Source: Vicinamibacterales bacterium
GTDB taxonomy: Bacteria; Acidobacteriota; Vicinamibacteria; Vicinamibacterales; UBA8438
NCBI GenBank assembly: GCA_937766455.1
Contig: CALLXD010000049.1
Location: 1-42,211 of the forward strand
Direction: 5' to 3'
DNA: 42,211 nucleotides
Positions 8,893-17,724 of this stretch are shown piece by piece. The notes under the pieces are model-generated. The model saw only the letters and a program-made list of their open reading frames with translations, made no database searches and was not told the origin of the DNA. A program made the position numbers and the translations under genes. How positions within the stretch are numbered: the first letter of the stretch is position 1; each line of letters begins with the position of its first letter.

Positions 8893-11007
8893 TCATCCCT
8901 GGATACGAAAGGCCACGAGCGCGGTGGCCTGTTCCTCATCGGCCGCCGCGGTAATCTCGATGAGATAGTCGCCGCGTGGGAACGGGGACAGCGCAACCGA
9001 AAACTCAAACACGTCGCCGGCGGCGCCCCCCACCGGGAGATCGCTGATCGGCGTACCCTCCCGGCTGAGCAGGCGGGCGGTGACGACGGCGGCGTCACCC
9101 GGCGCGTACGCTTCTCCTCGCACGAGCAACTGGTCGTCGTTCAGAAAGTATCGACCCGCTGTCGGCAGCGCGTCCGGGTCGGCGACGATTCGTTTCATCT
9201 GCAGCGCGTTTTGGGCGCGAAACAGCGCCGGCGTGCTCAGTGCGACCTCCGGCCCGGTGAAATCCGGCACGTCAAGTTCTTCCACCGCACGGTCGAGGAC
9301 ATCCCCGTATTCGTCTTCGATCGCCACGTTGAGTTCGACCTCGCCAGGGTCCGCTTCAAACCTGGCGCGTGGGACTGACGTGGCCGAGCGCCCGGGAACA
9401 TCACCCCGGAAGTAGGCGGCGTCGTCGCTCATCGCCATCAGCGTCACCTGCGAGGCGGTCTCGCCGCGGCGGCTCTGGGCGTTGCCGACCGGTTCCCAAA
9501 CAAACGTCAACTGTGTCTTGCCATTGTCGCCGCGACTCGCACCAACCCAGGTCCGCACGAGCCGGCCACGTATGGGCTCGGCCAAGGTGGACAGCGCCCG
9601 ATCGACTTCCTTCGGCGCTTCCGGCTTGGGCGGCGCCAGAATGCGCGCGGCGTTGGCGTCCGTCAACGCGTAGTAGCCCTTCCTGGCCCTCACCTTGACG
9701 TCCGGCCGCTTTACCCGCACCTTGATTTCGTGGAACTCGCCGTCGGTGGGCGCCGCGATCGACGTGTACCCCAGCAGATAGTAGGACGTCTGATCGGCGG
9801 CCACCTGCGCAAGCCCCGGCCCGACATCATTTCGGTTGATAATGGCCCGCCCGTCCGACTCGTCGGCCAGCACGTACAGCGTGCTCTGCAGATCCCGAAG
9901 CATGCGCTGATCGGTCTCATGGTCGATCGGCACCGTGCTCAGGTCGTATTCCCACACGGCCAGGCCCCGCGGATCGACCATATAAAAGCTGGTGTTGTTC
10001 CGGTTCGCAATATCGGCGGTGTAGACGAGATTGGCGCGCATCCCCATGTCCTGGAACAACGCCTGGGTCTCCTCGTACCGATTCATGCCGGCCTGCGCGT
10101 TGTAGCGCAACGCGCTGCGGCGCCCGCCTCCGCCCGCGGATTCGTCTCGCAGTTGCGGCGGCACATAGTCCGAATAGCCTTCGCTCAACACGATGATCGA
10201 CTTGCGGCCCTCGCGCAGGCCGCCCAGCTTCATCGCCAATCCCTTGAGCGCCGACAGGCTGACGTCGTTCCTGATCTTCTCGACGTCGGTGGTCGGGTAG
10301 TACACGTACTGCTGCTCGTAGGAGTTACGGGCCTCGTAGTTGTACTTGCGGCCTTCGAACCGCTGCAGCGCGTGGACGATTTGAGCGTGGTCCCTGGTCA
10401 ACGTGACATCGAAGGTCGGTGTCAGCGGGTACATGATGCCCACCAAGTCCGTGGGCGACAGGTCATTCAACACGAAATCGACCAGCGGCTGGGTCATCCG
10501 CATCGCGTTGTAGTCGCGGACGTGATAATCGTCGAGGAAGAACACGAATATTCGCGAGTCTTCGCGCGCTGCCTCCCGTTCCAAATCGAACTCATTGCGA
10601 ATGCTCCCCGGAGGAGGCAACGCCGGATCGAACTCGCCGGTGTGCTCGATGAGCTTGAAGGTCTCGACCTGCTGCTGCAGGTCGTCTTCGAAGATCTCGA
10701 AGTCGTCGATCGTGAGATCGCGCACCGGATTCCCATCGTCGTCTGTGACGATGGCGTCCACCCGTACGAAGTTGATGCCGGACCGAAAGACCGGTTGACC
10801 AGACGGCGCATCGTCGGCCGCATCAACAGCGGCCACGGTCCGCGCGTCGGGCTGATTCGGGGGCTGCTCTGGGGCCTGGGCTTGCGCGTGCACGTGACCG
10901 GCACTGGGCACCAGCCACATCGACGCCAGGACGACCACAACCAGCATGTTCGAGCCGGCCCGCCGCCGAACGGCGGCTCGCGACGTACGCCATCGAGTGC
11001 TGAACAT
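8893..11007 (-). CDS. Secreted VWFA-related Acidobacterial domain protein
   Basis: 704 residues. The N-terminus has basic residues, a hydrophobic core ([12 protein letters not shown]) and a likely cleavage region near HVHAQA, so it is exported. The middle part matches the 'VWFA-related Acidobacterial domain' family: [27 protein letters not shown], then a von Willebrand A-like domain with [38 protein letters not shown] and YYLLGYTS. The metal-site DxSxS motif of classical VWA domains is replaced by DDYHV. The C-terminal 200 residues look like beta-sandwich repeats. Role unknown, perhaps surface adhesion or protein assembly. ATG at 11007 has a good ribosome site (AGGAAGGG) seven bases upstream. 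It is divergent from the acyl-CoA dehydrogenase gene. Confidence 0.88.
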   Translation of the reverse strand: MFSTRWRTSRAAVRRRAGSNMLVVVVLASMWLVPSAGHVHAQAQAPEQPPNQPDARTVAAVDAADDAPSGQPVFRSGINFVRVDAIVTDDDGNPVRDLTIDDFEIFEDDLQQQVETFKLIEHTGEFDPALPPPGSIRNEFDLEREAAREDSRIFVFFLDDYHVRDYNAMRMTQPLVDFVLNDLSPTDLVGIMYPLTPTFDVTLTRDHAQIVHALQRFEGRKYNYEARNSYEQQYVYYPTTDVEKIRNDVSLSALKGLAMKLGGLREGRKSIIVLSEGYSDYVPPQLRDESAGGGGRRSALRYNAQAGMNRYEETQALFQDMGMRANLVYTADIANRNNTSFYMVDPRGLAVWEYDLSTVPIDHETDQRMLRDLQSTLYVLADESDGRAIINRNDVGPGLAQVAADQTSYYLLGYTSIAAPTDGEFHEIKVRVKRPDVKVRARKGYYALTDANAARILAPPKPEAPKEVDRALSTLAEPIRGRLVRTWVGASRGDNGKTQLTFVWEPVGNAQSRRGETASQVTLMAMSDDAAYFRGDVPGRSATSVPRARFEADPGEVELNVAIEDEYGDVLDRAVEELDVPDFTGPEVALSTPALFRAQNALQMKRIVADPDALPTAGRYFLNDDQLLVRGEAYAPGDAAVVTARLLSREGTPISDLPVGGAAGDVFEFSVALSPFPRGDYLIEITAAADEEQATALVAFRIQG

Positions 11008-11085
11008 AGAAGCCCTTCCTGGTCATCTCTGGGCGATGCGGCAGACGCTCATCAGCCGCAACTCGCCCCACGACGCTGGCGATTG

Positions 11086-11125
11086 ATAATACCACCCAGC
11101 GTTCCTCGCAGGGCCTCGCTGGGTG
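11086..11125 (-). promoter_or_regulatory. Promoter -10 and 9-bp inverted repeat upstream of the VWA gene
   Basis: TATTAT on the minus strand (11091-11086) is a good -10 element, 78 bases before the ATG. No consensus -35 follows; instead a perfect 9-bp inverted repeat CACCCAGCG...CGCTGGGTG (11093-11101 and 11117-11125) covers the -35 region. That position suits an activator or repressor site. The intergenic gap to the divergent gene holds nothing else obvious. Confidence 0.4.
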
Positions 11126-11218
11126 TTGGCCACCGCAGACCCCGTGACGACCGCTGGTCGGGAAAGTCACGCGAACGTCGTTCCCGCGCAGCGGCCGCGC
11201 AGCCACCGCACGCTCGCG

Positions 11219-11224
11219 TATGAT
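11219..11224 (+). promoter_or_regulatory. Possible -10 element of the acyl-CoA dehydrogenase gene
   Basis: TATGAT lies 48 bases before the ATG at 11272. No recognisable -35 hexamer is found at the right distance, so support is weak. Confidence 0.3.
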
Positions 11225-11271
11225 GGACGTGAGGGCCGGCTCGACATGTGGCCGCCGGCTGACCGAGACGC

Positions 11272-12423
11272 ATGCGACTGGAACTCACCGACGAACAGCG
11301 GGCCTTTCGGGCGTCCGTGCGCCAGTTCGCCGAGGCCGAGGTCGCCCCGCGTGCAGCCGACATCGACACAACCAATCGATTCCCCCACGACCTCGTACGG
11401 CAGGCGAGTGCGCGCGGACTCATGGGGGTTACCATCCCCACGTCCGACGGCGGCGCCGGGCGCGACTACGTGAGCTACGCCCTCGCCATCGAGGAAATCG
11501 CGCGCGCCAGTGCCACGCTGGCGGTCATCCTGGCGGTGAACAATTCCCTGGTCGCAGAGCTGGTCGCGCGCTTCGGCAGCCCGAGCCAGCGCGACGGATG
11601 GCTGCGCCGGCTGGCGTCCGGCCAGGCACTCGGCGCCTTCGCATTGTCTGAACCCAACGCCGGAACCGACGCCGGGCAGCAACGAACGACAGCCGTGCGC
11701 GACGGAGACGGGTACCGGATCACCGGTCGCAAGGTGTGGGTCGCGAATGCCGAGGCGGCCGACATGTTGGTGGTGTTCGCGGCCACCACGCCAGACATCG
11801 GAGGACGGGGTGTGTCCGCGTTTCTGGTGCCTGTCGACACGGCCGGCGTTCGCGCCGGGGACGTCGTGGACTCGCTCGGTGTCCGCGGCCTGGGGTGCCG
11901 CGACATCGATCTCGACAACGTGCTCGTCGGCCCCGGCGGCCGGGTGGGCCCAGAAGGCGACGGTTTCCGCATCGCGCTGTGGGCGCTTGACGGCGGGCGG
12001 GTCGCGATTGCCGCACAGGCGCTCGGCATCGGCCACGCGGCGTTCGACGAAGCGGTCGCGCACGCGCGACAACGACACACCTTCGGGCGGCCGATCGGGC
12101 GGTATCAGGCCGTCCAGTGGATGCTCGCCGACATGGCCACGGAGCTGGACGCCGCCCGGATGTTGACCTACCGCGCCGCCGCCGCCAAAGACACCCAGGA
12201 GCGGTGCACGTCCGAGGCCGCCATGGCCAAGCTGTACGCATCAGAAGCCGCACATCGGGCGGCGGACCGCACGATGCAGATCTTCGCGGCGGAGGGCTAC
12301 CGCCGCGGCTCAACGGCAGAGCGCCTGGTCCGAGACGTCCGCGCCACGGAGATCTACCAAGGCACCTCCGAAGTGCAACGGATGGTGATCGCGGCGAGCG
12401 AAATCGCTCAGGTCCAGGCGTAA
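11272..12423 (+). CDS. Acyl-CoA dehydrogenase (short/medium-chain type)
   Basis: 383 residues, normal for the family. FAD-dependent alpha,beta-desaturation of acyl-CoA, passing electrons to an electron-transfer flavoprotein. N-terminal helical domain (residues 5-115), then ALSEPNAGTDAG with the FAD/substrate loop, KVWVANAEAADMLVVFA, and the C-terminal helical domain with RHTFGRPIGRYQAVQWMLADM. The catalytic base is E360 in RATEIYQGTSEVQR, the position used by short-chain and butyryl-type enzymes. Substrate length cannot be read from sequence. The gene stands alone, divergent from the VWA gene and convergent with the HIT gene (8-base gap). The start ATG at 11272 fits the family N-terminus (MRLELTDEQRAF). 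Confidence 0.93.
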   Translation: MRLELTDEQRAFRASVRQFAEAEVAPRAADIDTTNRFPHDLVRQASARGLMGVTIPTSDGGAGRDYVSYALAIEEIARASATLAVILAVNNSLVAELVARFGSPSQRDGWLRRLASGQALGAFALSEPNAGTDAGQQRTTAVRDGDGYRITGRKVWVANAEAADMLVVFAATTPDIGGRGVSAFLVPVDTAGVRAGDVVDSLGVRGLGCRDIDLDNVLVGPGGRVGPEGDGFRIALWALDGGRVAIAAQALGIGHAAFDEAVAHARQRHTFGRPIGRYQAVQWMLADMATELDAARMLTYRAAAAKDTQERCTSEAAMAKLYASEAAHRAADRTMQIFAAEGYRRGSTAERLVRDVRATEIYQGTSEVQRMVIAASEIAQVQA

Positions 12424-12431
12424 AGAGGCGC

Positions 12432-12965
12432 TCACGCGTCTGGGGCGGCCTCGGATGATCCGGCCTCGGCGTGTCGCGCCAACCGCTTGAAGATAGGTAC
12501 CAAACGCGCCAGGGTGCGAGGCGGTTCTTCGGGTACCACACGGGTCTCACCGACCACCGTCATGAAGTTGGTGTCGCCGTCCCAGCGCGGCACCAGGTGG
12601 ATGTGCAGATGCCCCGGCACGCCGGCTCCGGCGGACCGGCCCAGATTGATGCCAATGTTCATCCCCTGTGGCCGATAGGCTTCGGTCAAAGCCATCTCCG
12701 CGCGCCGGGCCAGGACCATCAGCTCCGCCAGCTCGTCCGGCGTGGTCTCTGCCAACGAACCGATGTGCCGGTTGGGCACGACGAGTACGTGGCCGTTGTT
12801 GTAGGGGTACAGATTGAGCACCACGAAGCAGGCGGTGCCACGGGCGACAATCAGCGACTCCGGCTCTGGCAGCTCAGGTGCCGCGCAGAACACGCATGCG
12901 GGACTCGCCTTCTCCACTGCACCCGTCACGTAATCGAGCCTCCAAGGCGACCACAGTCGTTCCAT
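12432..12965 (-). CDS. HIT family nucleotide hydrolase/phosphorylase
   Basis: 177 residues. The histidine triad HLHIHLVPRW (H119, H121, H123) is complete, with NNGHVLVVPNRHI and GMNIGINLG upstream. The opening MERLWSPWRLDYV and the CVFC pair are typical of the bacterial subgroup related to diadenosine tetraphosphate phosphorylases. Likely substrate: dinucleoside polyphosphates or AMP-linked compounds, in the cytosol. It lies downstream of the HU/IHF gene in the same direction. A perfect 12-bp palindrome, CTACCTAGGTAG (12968-12979), sits where the ribosome site would be, so initiation may be poor or controlled. Confidence 0.9.
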   Translation of the reverse strand: MERLWSPWRLDYVTGAVEKASPACVFCAAPELPEPESLIVARGTACFVVLNLYPYNNGHVLVVPNRHIGSLAETTPDELAELMVLARRAEMALTEAYRPQGMNIGINLGRSAGAGVPGHLHIHLVPRWDGDTNFMTVVGETRVVPEEPPRTLARLVPIFKRLARHAEAGSSEAAPDA

Positions 12966-13039
12966 GACTACCTAGGTAGAGCTACGCCCACACTGTATGG
13001 ACACGCCGGTCGATACGGCCACGGCCCCACAGGCCGAGG

Positions 13040-13381
13040 TCACTGGTATTGGGTAAAACCGGAATCCGGGGCTGATGCCGAAGCCGAGTCTGGGTCGACC
13101 CGAACCTCGCGATTGATCAGCTCTTTGAGCTCTTTTCCCGGTTTGAAGTAGGGGACCTTCTTCGGCGGGACGTCGACGCGATCGCCAGTCTTCGGATTGC
13201 GCCCCTTGCGTGGCTCGCGCTGGCGCAGGCGAAAGCTCCCGAACCCGCGCAGTTCAATCTTCTCACCACGCCTCAACGCGAGAATGATGCTCCGGAAGAC
13301 GGTATCGACGATCACTTCCGAGTGTTTCTTGGTCAGATCGGCAACGCGAGAGACCTCCTCGACAAGCGCCGCCTTCGTCAT
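13040..13381 (-). CDS. HU/IHF-family DNA-binding protein
   Basis: 113 residues from the ATG at 13381. A nucleoid protein that bends DNA as a dimer. It has the HU helical base (MTKAALVEEVSRVADLTKK), the GEKIELRGFGSFRLRQREPRKGRNPKTG beta arm region split by the conserved proline turn, and VPYFKPGKELKELIN. A short Ser/Ala/Asp-rich tail is added. The pattern is closer to IHF beta than to classical HU, but IHF alpha is not seen here. A TTG at 13399 in frame is possible, but MTKAALV is the standard family start. It follows rpsA with 47 bases between, as in many bacteria where ihfB follows rpsA. Confidence 0.92.
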   Translation of the reverse strand: MTKAALVEEVSRVADLTKKHSEVIVDTVFRSIILALRRGEKIELRGFGSFRLRQREPRKGRNPKTGDRVDVPPKKVPYFKPGKELKELINREVRVDPDSASASAPDSGFTQYQ

Positions 13382-13428
13382 GCTGCCGCCAGCTGCCAAG
13401 ATACCCCCTGCCTGCTCGCCGTCGGAAC

Positions 13429-15208
13429 CTAGCTCTGGTCCTTAAAGTGGTCGCCCAGCGTCACTTGCGAGGAGCCTGAGCCGGAGCCGGCACCTGGACC
13501 TTCGCCATACGAGTCCCAATCGGTCTCGTAGTTGTCGGACTTCAGGGCGCGAATACTCAAGCCGATCTTGCGCTCTGCGGGACTGAGCTTGATGATCTTC
13601 ATGCTCGTCACCTCGTCCACTTTCAGCTCAACCTTCTCCATCCCGCCCTTGTCGTCGAATTCAGACACGTGAATCAGTCCTTCGATTCCCTCGGCCAACT
13701 CGACGAACGCGCCGAAGTTGGTGATACGCATCACCTTCCCTTCGACGATCGAGCCCACCTGATTGTGCTCGAAGAACTCGTCCCAGATGTCGGTCGCAAG
13801 CTGTTTCAGGCCCAGCGACAGCCGCTGATTGTCGGGGTCGACGTTCAACACCATCGCCTCGACCTCATCGCCCTTCTTGAGGACTTCGGAGGGATGCTTC
13901 AGCCGCTTGCTCCACGACATGTCGGAGATGTGGATGAGCCCGTCGATGCCCTCCTCTACCTCCACGAACGCGCCGAACTCGGTCAGGTTGCGCACTTTGC
14001 CCGGTCAGCTTCGAACCGATCGGATAGGTCTCGGCCAGTTGGTGCCACGGGTTGGACTCGATCTGCTTCAGACCGAGAGAGATGCGTCTGGCCTGTGGGT
14101 CGACCCCGAGCACCATCGACTCGACAGCGTCGCCGACGGTGAGCAACTTCGAGGGATGCTTGACGCGCTTGCTCCACGACATCTCCGACACGTGAATCAA
14201 ACCCTCAACGCCCGCCTCCAGCTCGATGAACGCGCCGTAGTCGGTCAAGCTGACGACCTTGCCGTTGACCCGCGCGTCCACCGCATACCGCTCTTCGACC
14301 GCGGTCCACGGATCCGCATGCAGCTGCTTGTATCCGAGCGACACACGCTCGGTCGTCCGGTCGAACTTGAGGACCACCACGTCGACTTCGTCGTTGACCT
14401 TGAACAGTTCTGACGGATGCGCGGCCCGTCCCCATGACATGTCCGTGACGTGCAGCAGACCGTCGATACCACCCAGGTCGATGAAGGCGCCGTAGTCGGT
14501 GATGTTCTTGACCACGCCGCGCAGCACCTTGCCCTCTTCGAGCGTCGCCAAGGTGTGGGTCTTCTTCTCGGCGTTCTCCTCTTCGAGCAGCGCCTTGCGC
14601 GACAGCACGATATTGCCGCGCTTCTTGTTGACCTTGATGACGCGCATCCGCAGCTCTTGGCCACGCAACGCGTCGAGGTTTCGCACCGGGCGGACGTCGA
14701 CCTGGGAACCAGGAAGAAACGCCCGAACGCCGATGTCGACGGCCAGACCGCCTTTGATTCGTTCGATGACGCGACCGAGGACGACCTTCTTGTCGTCATA
14801 CGCTTTCTCGACCTCGTCCCAGATCTTCATCTTCTCGGCCTTTTCGCGCGAGAGCACGATGTGGCCGTCTTTGTCTTCGGTCCGCTCGAGCAGCACGTCG
14901 ACGGTGTCGCCTGCGTGGACGAGACACTCCCCGTTTTCGTCGAGGAATTCCTGGACCGAGATCATCCCTTCGGACTTGTAACCCACATCCACGACGACAT
15001 CCGATGACGACACCTTCAGGACGGTCCCCTTGATGACCTCGCCCTCAGCGATGTTGCGGAAGCTACCCTCGTAGGCCTTGAGCAGCTGTTCATACTCGTC
15101 ACGGCTGGCCTGATCGTCGTCGTCGTCGTCCTGACGCACCAGGACGGTCATGGGGGCCGGTCGGACGACCCTATCCGGAGTGTCGTCAATGTCTTGTACG
15201 TTCATCAT
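13429..15208 (-). CDS. rpsA: 30S ribosomal protein S1, frame interrupted
   Basis: Binds mRNA on the small ribosomal subunit and helps initiation. Six S1 RNA-binding repeats can be counted: two degenerate ribosome-binding ones (GTVLKVSSSDVVVDVGYKS; VIERIKGGLAVDIGVRAFL) and four canonical ones (NITDYGAFIDL, SLTDYGAFIEL, NLTEFGAFVEV, RITNFGAFVEL). The frame breaks at the junction of repeat 5: a CCC run at 14000-14002 has one base too many; without it GSKLTG joins KVRNLTEFG. S1 is essential in most bacteria of this kind, so a sequence error is the likely explanation. Start chosen at the ATG pair 15208/15205; GAGGAG lies 12 bases upstream. A GTG at 15241 is in frame but lacks a ribosome site. Confidence 0.95.
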
Positions 15209-15341
15209 GGAACTGCGATTCTCCTCTAACACCCTCGCCACGAGCCCAGTCAGCTAGTTCGAAATCTGGTCCGCGTCAACGCGCGCCGGTCATGACCGTA
15301 GATCACAATGGCAGCTATCGTCGATTGGCGATAAGCCTCAG

Positions 15342-15371
15342 ACTATACGCTGGTTATGAGCATCTCGTCAA
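15342..15371 (-). promoter_or_regulatory. Promoter of rpsA
   Basis: TTGACG (15371-15366), 18-bp spacer, TATAGT (15347-15342) on the minus strand. It lies 39 bases after the cmk stop. Expected transcription start is about 15335, giving a leader of about 125 bases before the ATG. A long rpsA leader is where S1 autoregulates in enterobacteria; whether that happens here is unknown. Confidence 0.6.
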
Positions 15372-15409
15372 ATAGGAGGAGCGAACCGACGGACTGATTT
15401 CCTGGGTGC

Positions 15410-16099
15410 TCACGGAGCCGTCCCCAGACGCTTCCGCACGATGTCGAGCACCCGCGCCACCACCCCATCGAGCCCGACCCCGGTGGTATCGACCAGCACC
15501 GCGTCGTCCGCCATGACGAGCGGTGAACTCTGGCGGGTACGGTCCGACTGATCGCGCGCCGCCAAGGCACTTGCCACGTCGGACAGGTTCGCGGCCTCTC
15601 CGCCCATGCCGTGGGCAGCGTCGGACGCTCGACGGGACGCGCGCTCATCCGGCGACGCGTCGAGGAAAATTTTCACGTCGGCGCCCGGAAACACGGCCGT
15701 ACCGATGTCTCGCCCCTCCATGACCACGCCGCCGGCGTCCGTATACGCGCGTTGACGTGCCACCAACGCGTCCCGCACGGCCGGGATGCGAGCCACCCGA
15801 GCCGCCGCCGCATCGATGTCGGCCGTTCTGATCAGGCGGGTCACATCGTGCCCCTCCACACTCACCGTCTGCTGGTCCAGGACCAGTTCCGCCTCGGTCG
15901 CCAACCGGCCCAATGCCGCCTCGTCATCGAGGGCCAGTCCGTCATGCAGGGCCATCCAGGCCACCGCGCGGTACATCGCCCCCGTGTCTACGTACCGACA
16001 CTTCAGCGCCTGGGCAATCGCCCGAGACACACTGCCCTTGCCGGCGCCAGAAGGCCCGTCAATCGCAATCACCGGGGCCCGTCGCGTCGTCGTCTCCAT
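15410..16099 (-). CDS. cmk: Cytidylate kinase
   Basis: Phosphorylates CMP and dCMP with ATP. 229 residues from the ATG at 16099, normal size. The P-loop GPSGAGKG is at residues 15-22, followed by CRYVDTGAMYRA, the CMP-binding segment, GGVVMEGRDIGTAVFP and the lid region with SPDERASRR. The ATG shares a base with the rluB stop (TGATG), so the two are translationally coupled; a GTG three bases earlier is less likely. The order rluB-cmk-rpsA is widespread. Confidence 0.96.
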   Translation of the reverse strand: METTTRRAPVIAIDGPSGAGKGSVSRAIAQALKCRYVDTGAMYRAVAWMALHDGLALDDEAALGRLATEAELVLDQQTVSVEGHDVTRLIRTADIDAAAARVARIPAVRDALVARQRAYTDAGGVVMEGRDIGTAVFPGADVKIFLDASPDERASRRASDAAHGMGGEAANLSDVASALAARDQSDRTRQSSPLVMADDAVLVDTTGVGLDGVVARVLDIVRKRLGTAP

Positions 16100-16923
16100 C
16101 ACGGCTTCCTGCTCCTCGCTCGTCCCCGCGCTCTAGGCGTCGGTGCGGTCGGGGTTGGTTCGGTCTCCTGCTCCGCCCGCGCCACCGCGCGGCGCAACGC
16201 CGCGACTTCGCCGGCTGTCAGATCGCGATACCGGCCTGGTCGCAGCGCGGCATCCTGGATCGGACCGATCCGAACACGGCGCAGCCTCACGACCGGATGC
16301 CCGACCGCATCACACATGTGCCGGACCTGTCGTTTTCGGCCCTCGGTGATCGTCAGGCGCACCACCCCCTGGTCGCCGTTCCGTCCGCGGCCCGCGGTCA
16401 GTAAGCTGGCGGTTGCCGGGGATGTCCGCCGGCCTTCCACCATGACCCCGCGCGCAAGCCGCTTCAAGGCGCCACCGTCTGGGACGCCTCGCACGCGCAC
16501 CTCATACACCCGTTCCAGCCCATGCCGCGGATGGGTCAGCTTCGCGGCCAGGTCCCCATCATTGGTCAACAGCAACAAGCCCTCACTGTCGTAGTCGAGA
16601 CGACCGACCGGATACACCGACTCGCGCACGTCGGTCAGCAGGTCCATCACCGTCCGCCGACGCTCCGGGTCGTGACGCGTGGTCATCACGGCACGGGGCT
16701 TGTTCAACAATAGATACCGTCGGCGACCCACCTGCGGCACACGCCGACCGTCCAGGCGAATGTCGTCGAGCTCAGGGTCGGCACGCGAGCCCAGCTCGGA
16801 CACCACCGTGCCATTGACCGTGACGCGACCATCTTTGATCAGCGTCTCAGCCGCACGCCGCGACGCCAACCCGGCAGTCGCGATCACTTTCTGCAACCGA
16901 ATACCGGTTGGCTCAGATGTCAT
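16099..16923 (-). CDS. Large-subunit rRNA pseudouridine synthase (RluB/RsuA family)
   Basis: 274 residues. An N-terminal S4 RNA-binding domain (residues 7-65: IRLQKVIATAGLASRRAAE) precedes the pseudouridine synthase domain. The catalytic aspartate is D110 in GRLDYDSEGLLLLTNDG, with KPRAVMTT before it and GRKRQVRHMCDAVGHPV after. The C-terminal 40 residues are basic (RARGRARSRKP) and probably bind rRNA. The target is likely U2605 of 23S rRNA by homology to RluB, but this cannot be proven from sequence. AGGAAC upstream of ATG 16923 is a weak ribosome site. Confidence 0.9.
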   Translation of the reverse strand: MTSEPTGIRLQKVIATAGLASRRAAETLIKDGRVTVNGTVVSELGSRADPELDDIRLDGRRVPQVGRRRYLLLNKPRAVMTTRHDPERRRTVMDLLTDVRESVYPVGRLDYDSEGLLLLTNDGDLAAKLTHPRHGLERVYEVRVRGVPDGGALKRLARGVMVEGRRTSPATASLLTAGRGRNGDQGVVRLTITEGRKRQVRHMCDAVGHPVVRLRRVRIGPIQDAALRPGRYRDLTAGEVAALRRAVARAEQETEPTPTAPTPRARGRARSRKP

Positions 16924-17056
16924 GTGCAGAGGTTCCTCGGCCGTCTTGTGCCATCAGTCCGGGTCGCGGTCGGACGACTCGTCTGGCTCGTCGCGGATGA
17001 CGGGCCCATCTGTCGCATTCGACGCCGCGACGCCCTCGATGGCCGTCTCGTCTTCG

Positions 17057-17710
17057 TTATCGCCGACGGCGTGCGTCGTCGTCGTCCACGACCGCTCCTG
17101 CGTCGCCTGCCCCGTCATCCAGGACGTCGTCGTCGAACGGCAGCGGCTCCGTCGAAGGCCCGGCGGCCAGCGACGACGGCACTTCCATGCCCAGTGCTTC
17201 CGCCATTTCCTCGACCTTGGGCAGGTCTTCCAGATCGCTCAGCCCGAAGCGGTTGAGAAACTCCCGGGTTGTCGCATACAAGAACGGCCGTCCCACGACC
17301 TGCTTACGGCCCACCACCTTCACCAGCTGTCGTTCAAGCAGGGTGCCGATCACACCCGACGTGTTCACGCCGCGAATCTCGGAGATCTCCGCCCCCGTGA
17401 TCGGCTGTTTGTAGGCTACGACGGCGAGTGTCTCGAGCGCCTGCACCGACAGCCGCTGCTTGGAATGTTCGTGGAACAGCTTCCGGACCCACTCGTGCAG
17501 CTCGGGTCGGGTGCAAATCTGGTAGCCCCCGGCGACCTCCACCATCTGCAATCCGCCATGCGCCTCGTAGTCGGCGCGCAGGGCGGCCACCGCCTGTGCC
17601 ACATCTTCTTGCGGCTCGCTGTCGAGCAGGCGAAACAGCGTCTTCGGCGCGAGCGGGTCGGGCGACGCGAAGATCAGCGCCTCAATTATCGGTTTCAGCT
17701 CGTCGGACAC
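17057..17710 (-). CDS. scpB: Segregation and condensation protein B, probable frame break near the C-terminus
   Basis: Winged-helix partner of ScpA in the SMC condensin complex. The core is complete: LKPIIEALIFASPDPLAP, LQMVEVAGGYQICTRPE, LSVQALETLAVVAYKQPIT, GVNTSGVIGTLLERQLVKVVGRK. The frame ends at 17057 in DDDDARRRR. Directly after a (GAC)n run (17075-17086) the next frame reads as an acidic tail (VGDNEDETAIEG..., ending SSDRDPD at 16954) with strongly GC-biased third positions. That would close the otherwise odd 133-base gap to rluB to about 30 bases. A one-base error in the repeat is likely; the tail is not essential to the fold. The start is GTG at 17710, 14 bases after the scpA stop. 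Confidence 0.92.
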   Translation of the reverse strand: MSDELKPIIEALIFASPDPLAPKTLFRLLDSEPQEDVAQAVAALRADYEAHGGLQMVEVAGGYQICTRPELHEWVRKLFHEHSKQRLSVQALETLAVVAYKQPITGAEISEIRGVNTSGVIGTLLERQLVKVVGRKQVVGRPFLYATTREFLNRFGLSDLEDLPKVEEMAEALGMEVPSSLAAGPSTEPLPFDDDVLDDGAGDAGAVVDDDDARRRR

Positions 17711-17724
17711 CTGGGCACTCCCAC

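Noticed and set aside
9730..11223. 497-codon plus-strand frame
   Set aside because: Lies antisense to the clearly recognised VWA-family gene, whose protein has motifs and a signal peptide.
13000..13039. CGGCC-TGTGG-GGCCG hairpin as terminator after the HU/IHF gene
   Set aside because: Stem of five pairs without a following T-run.
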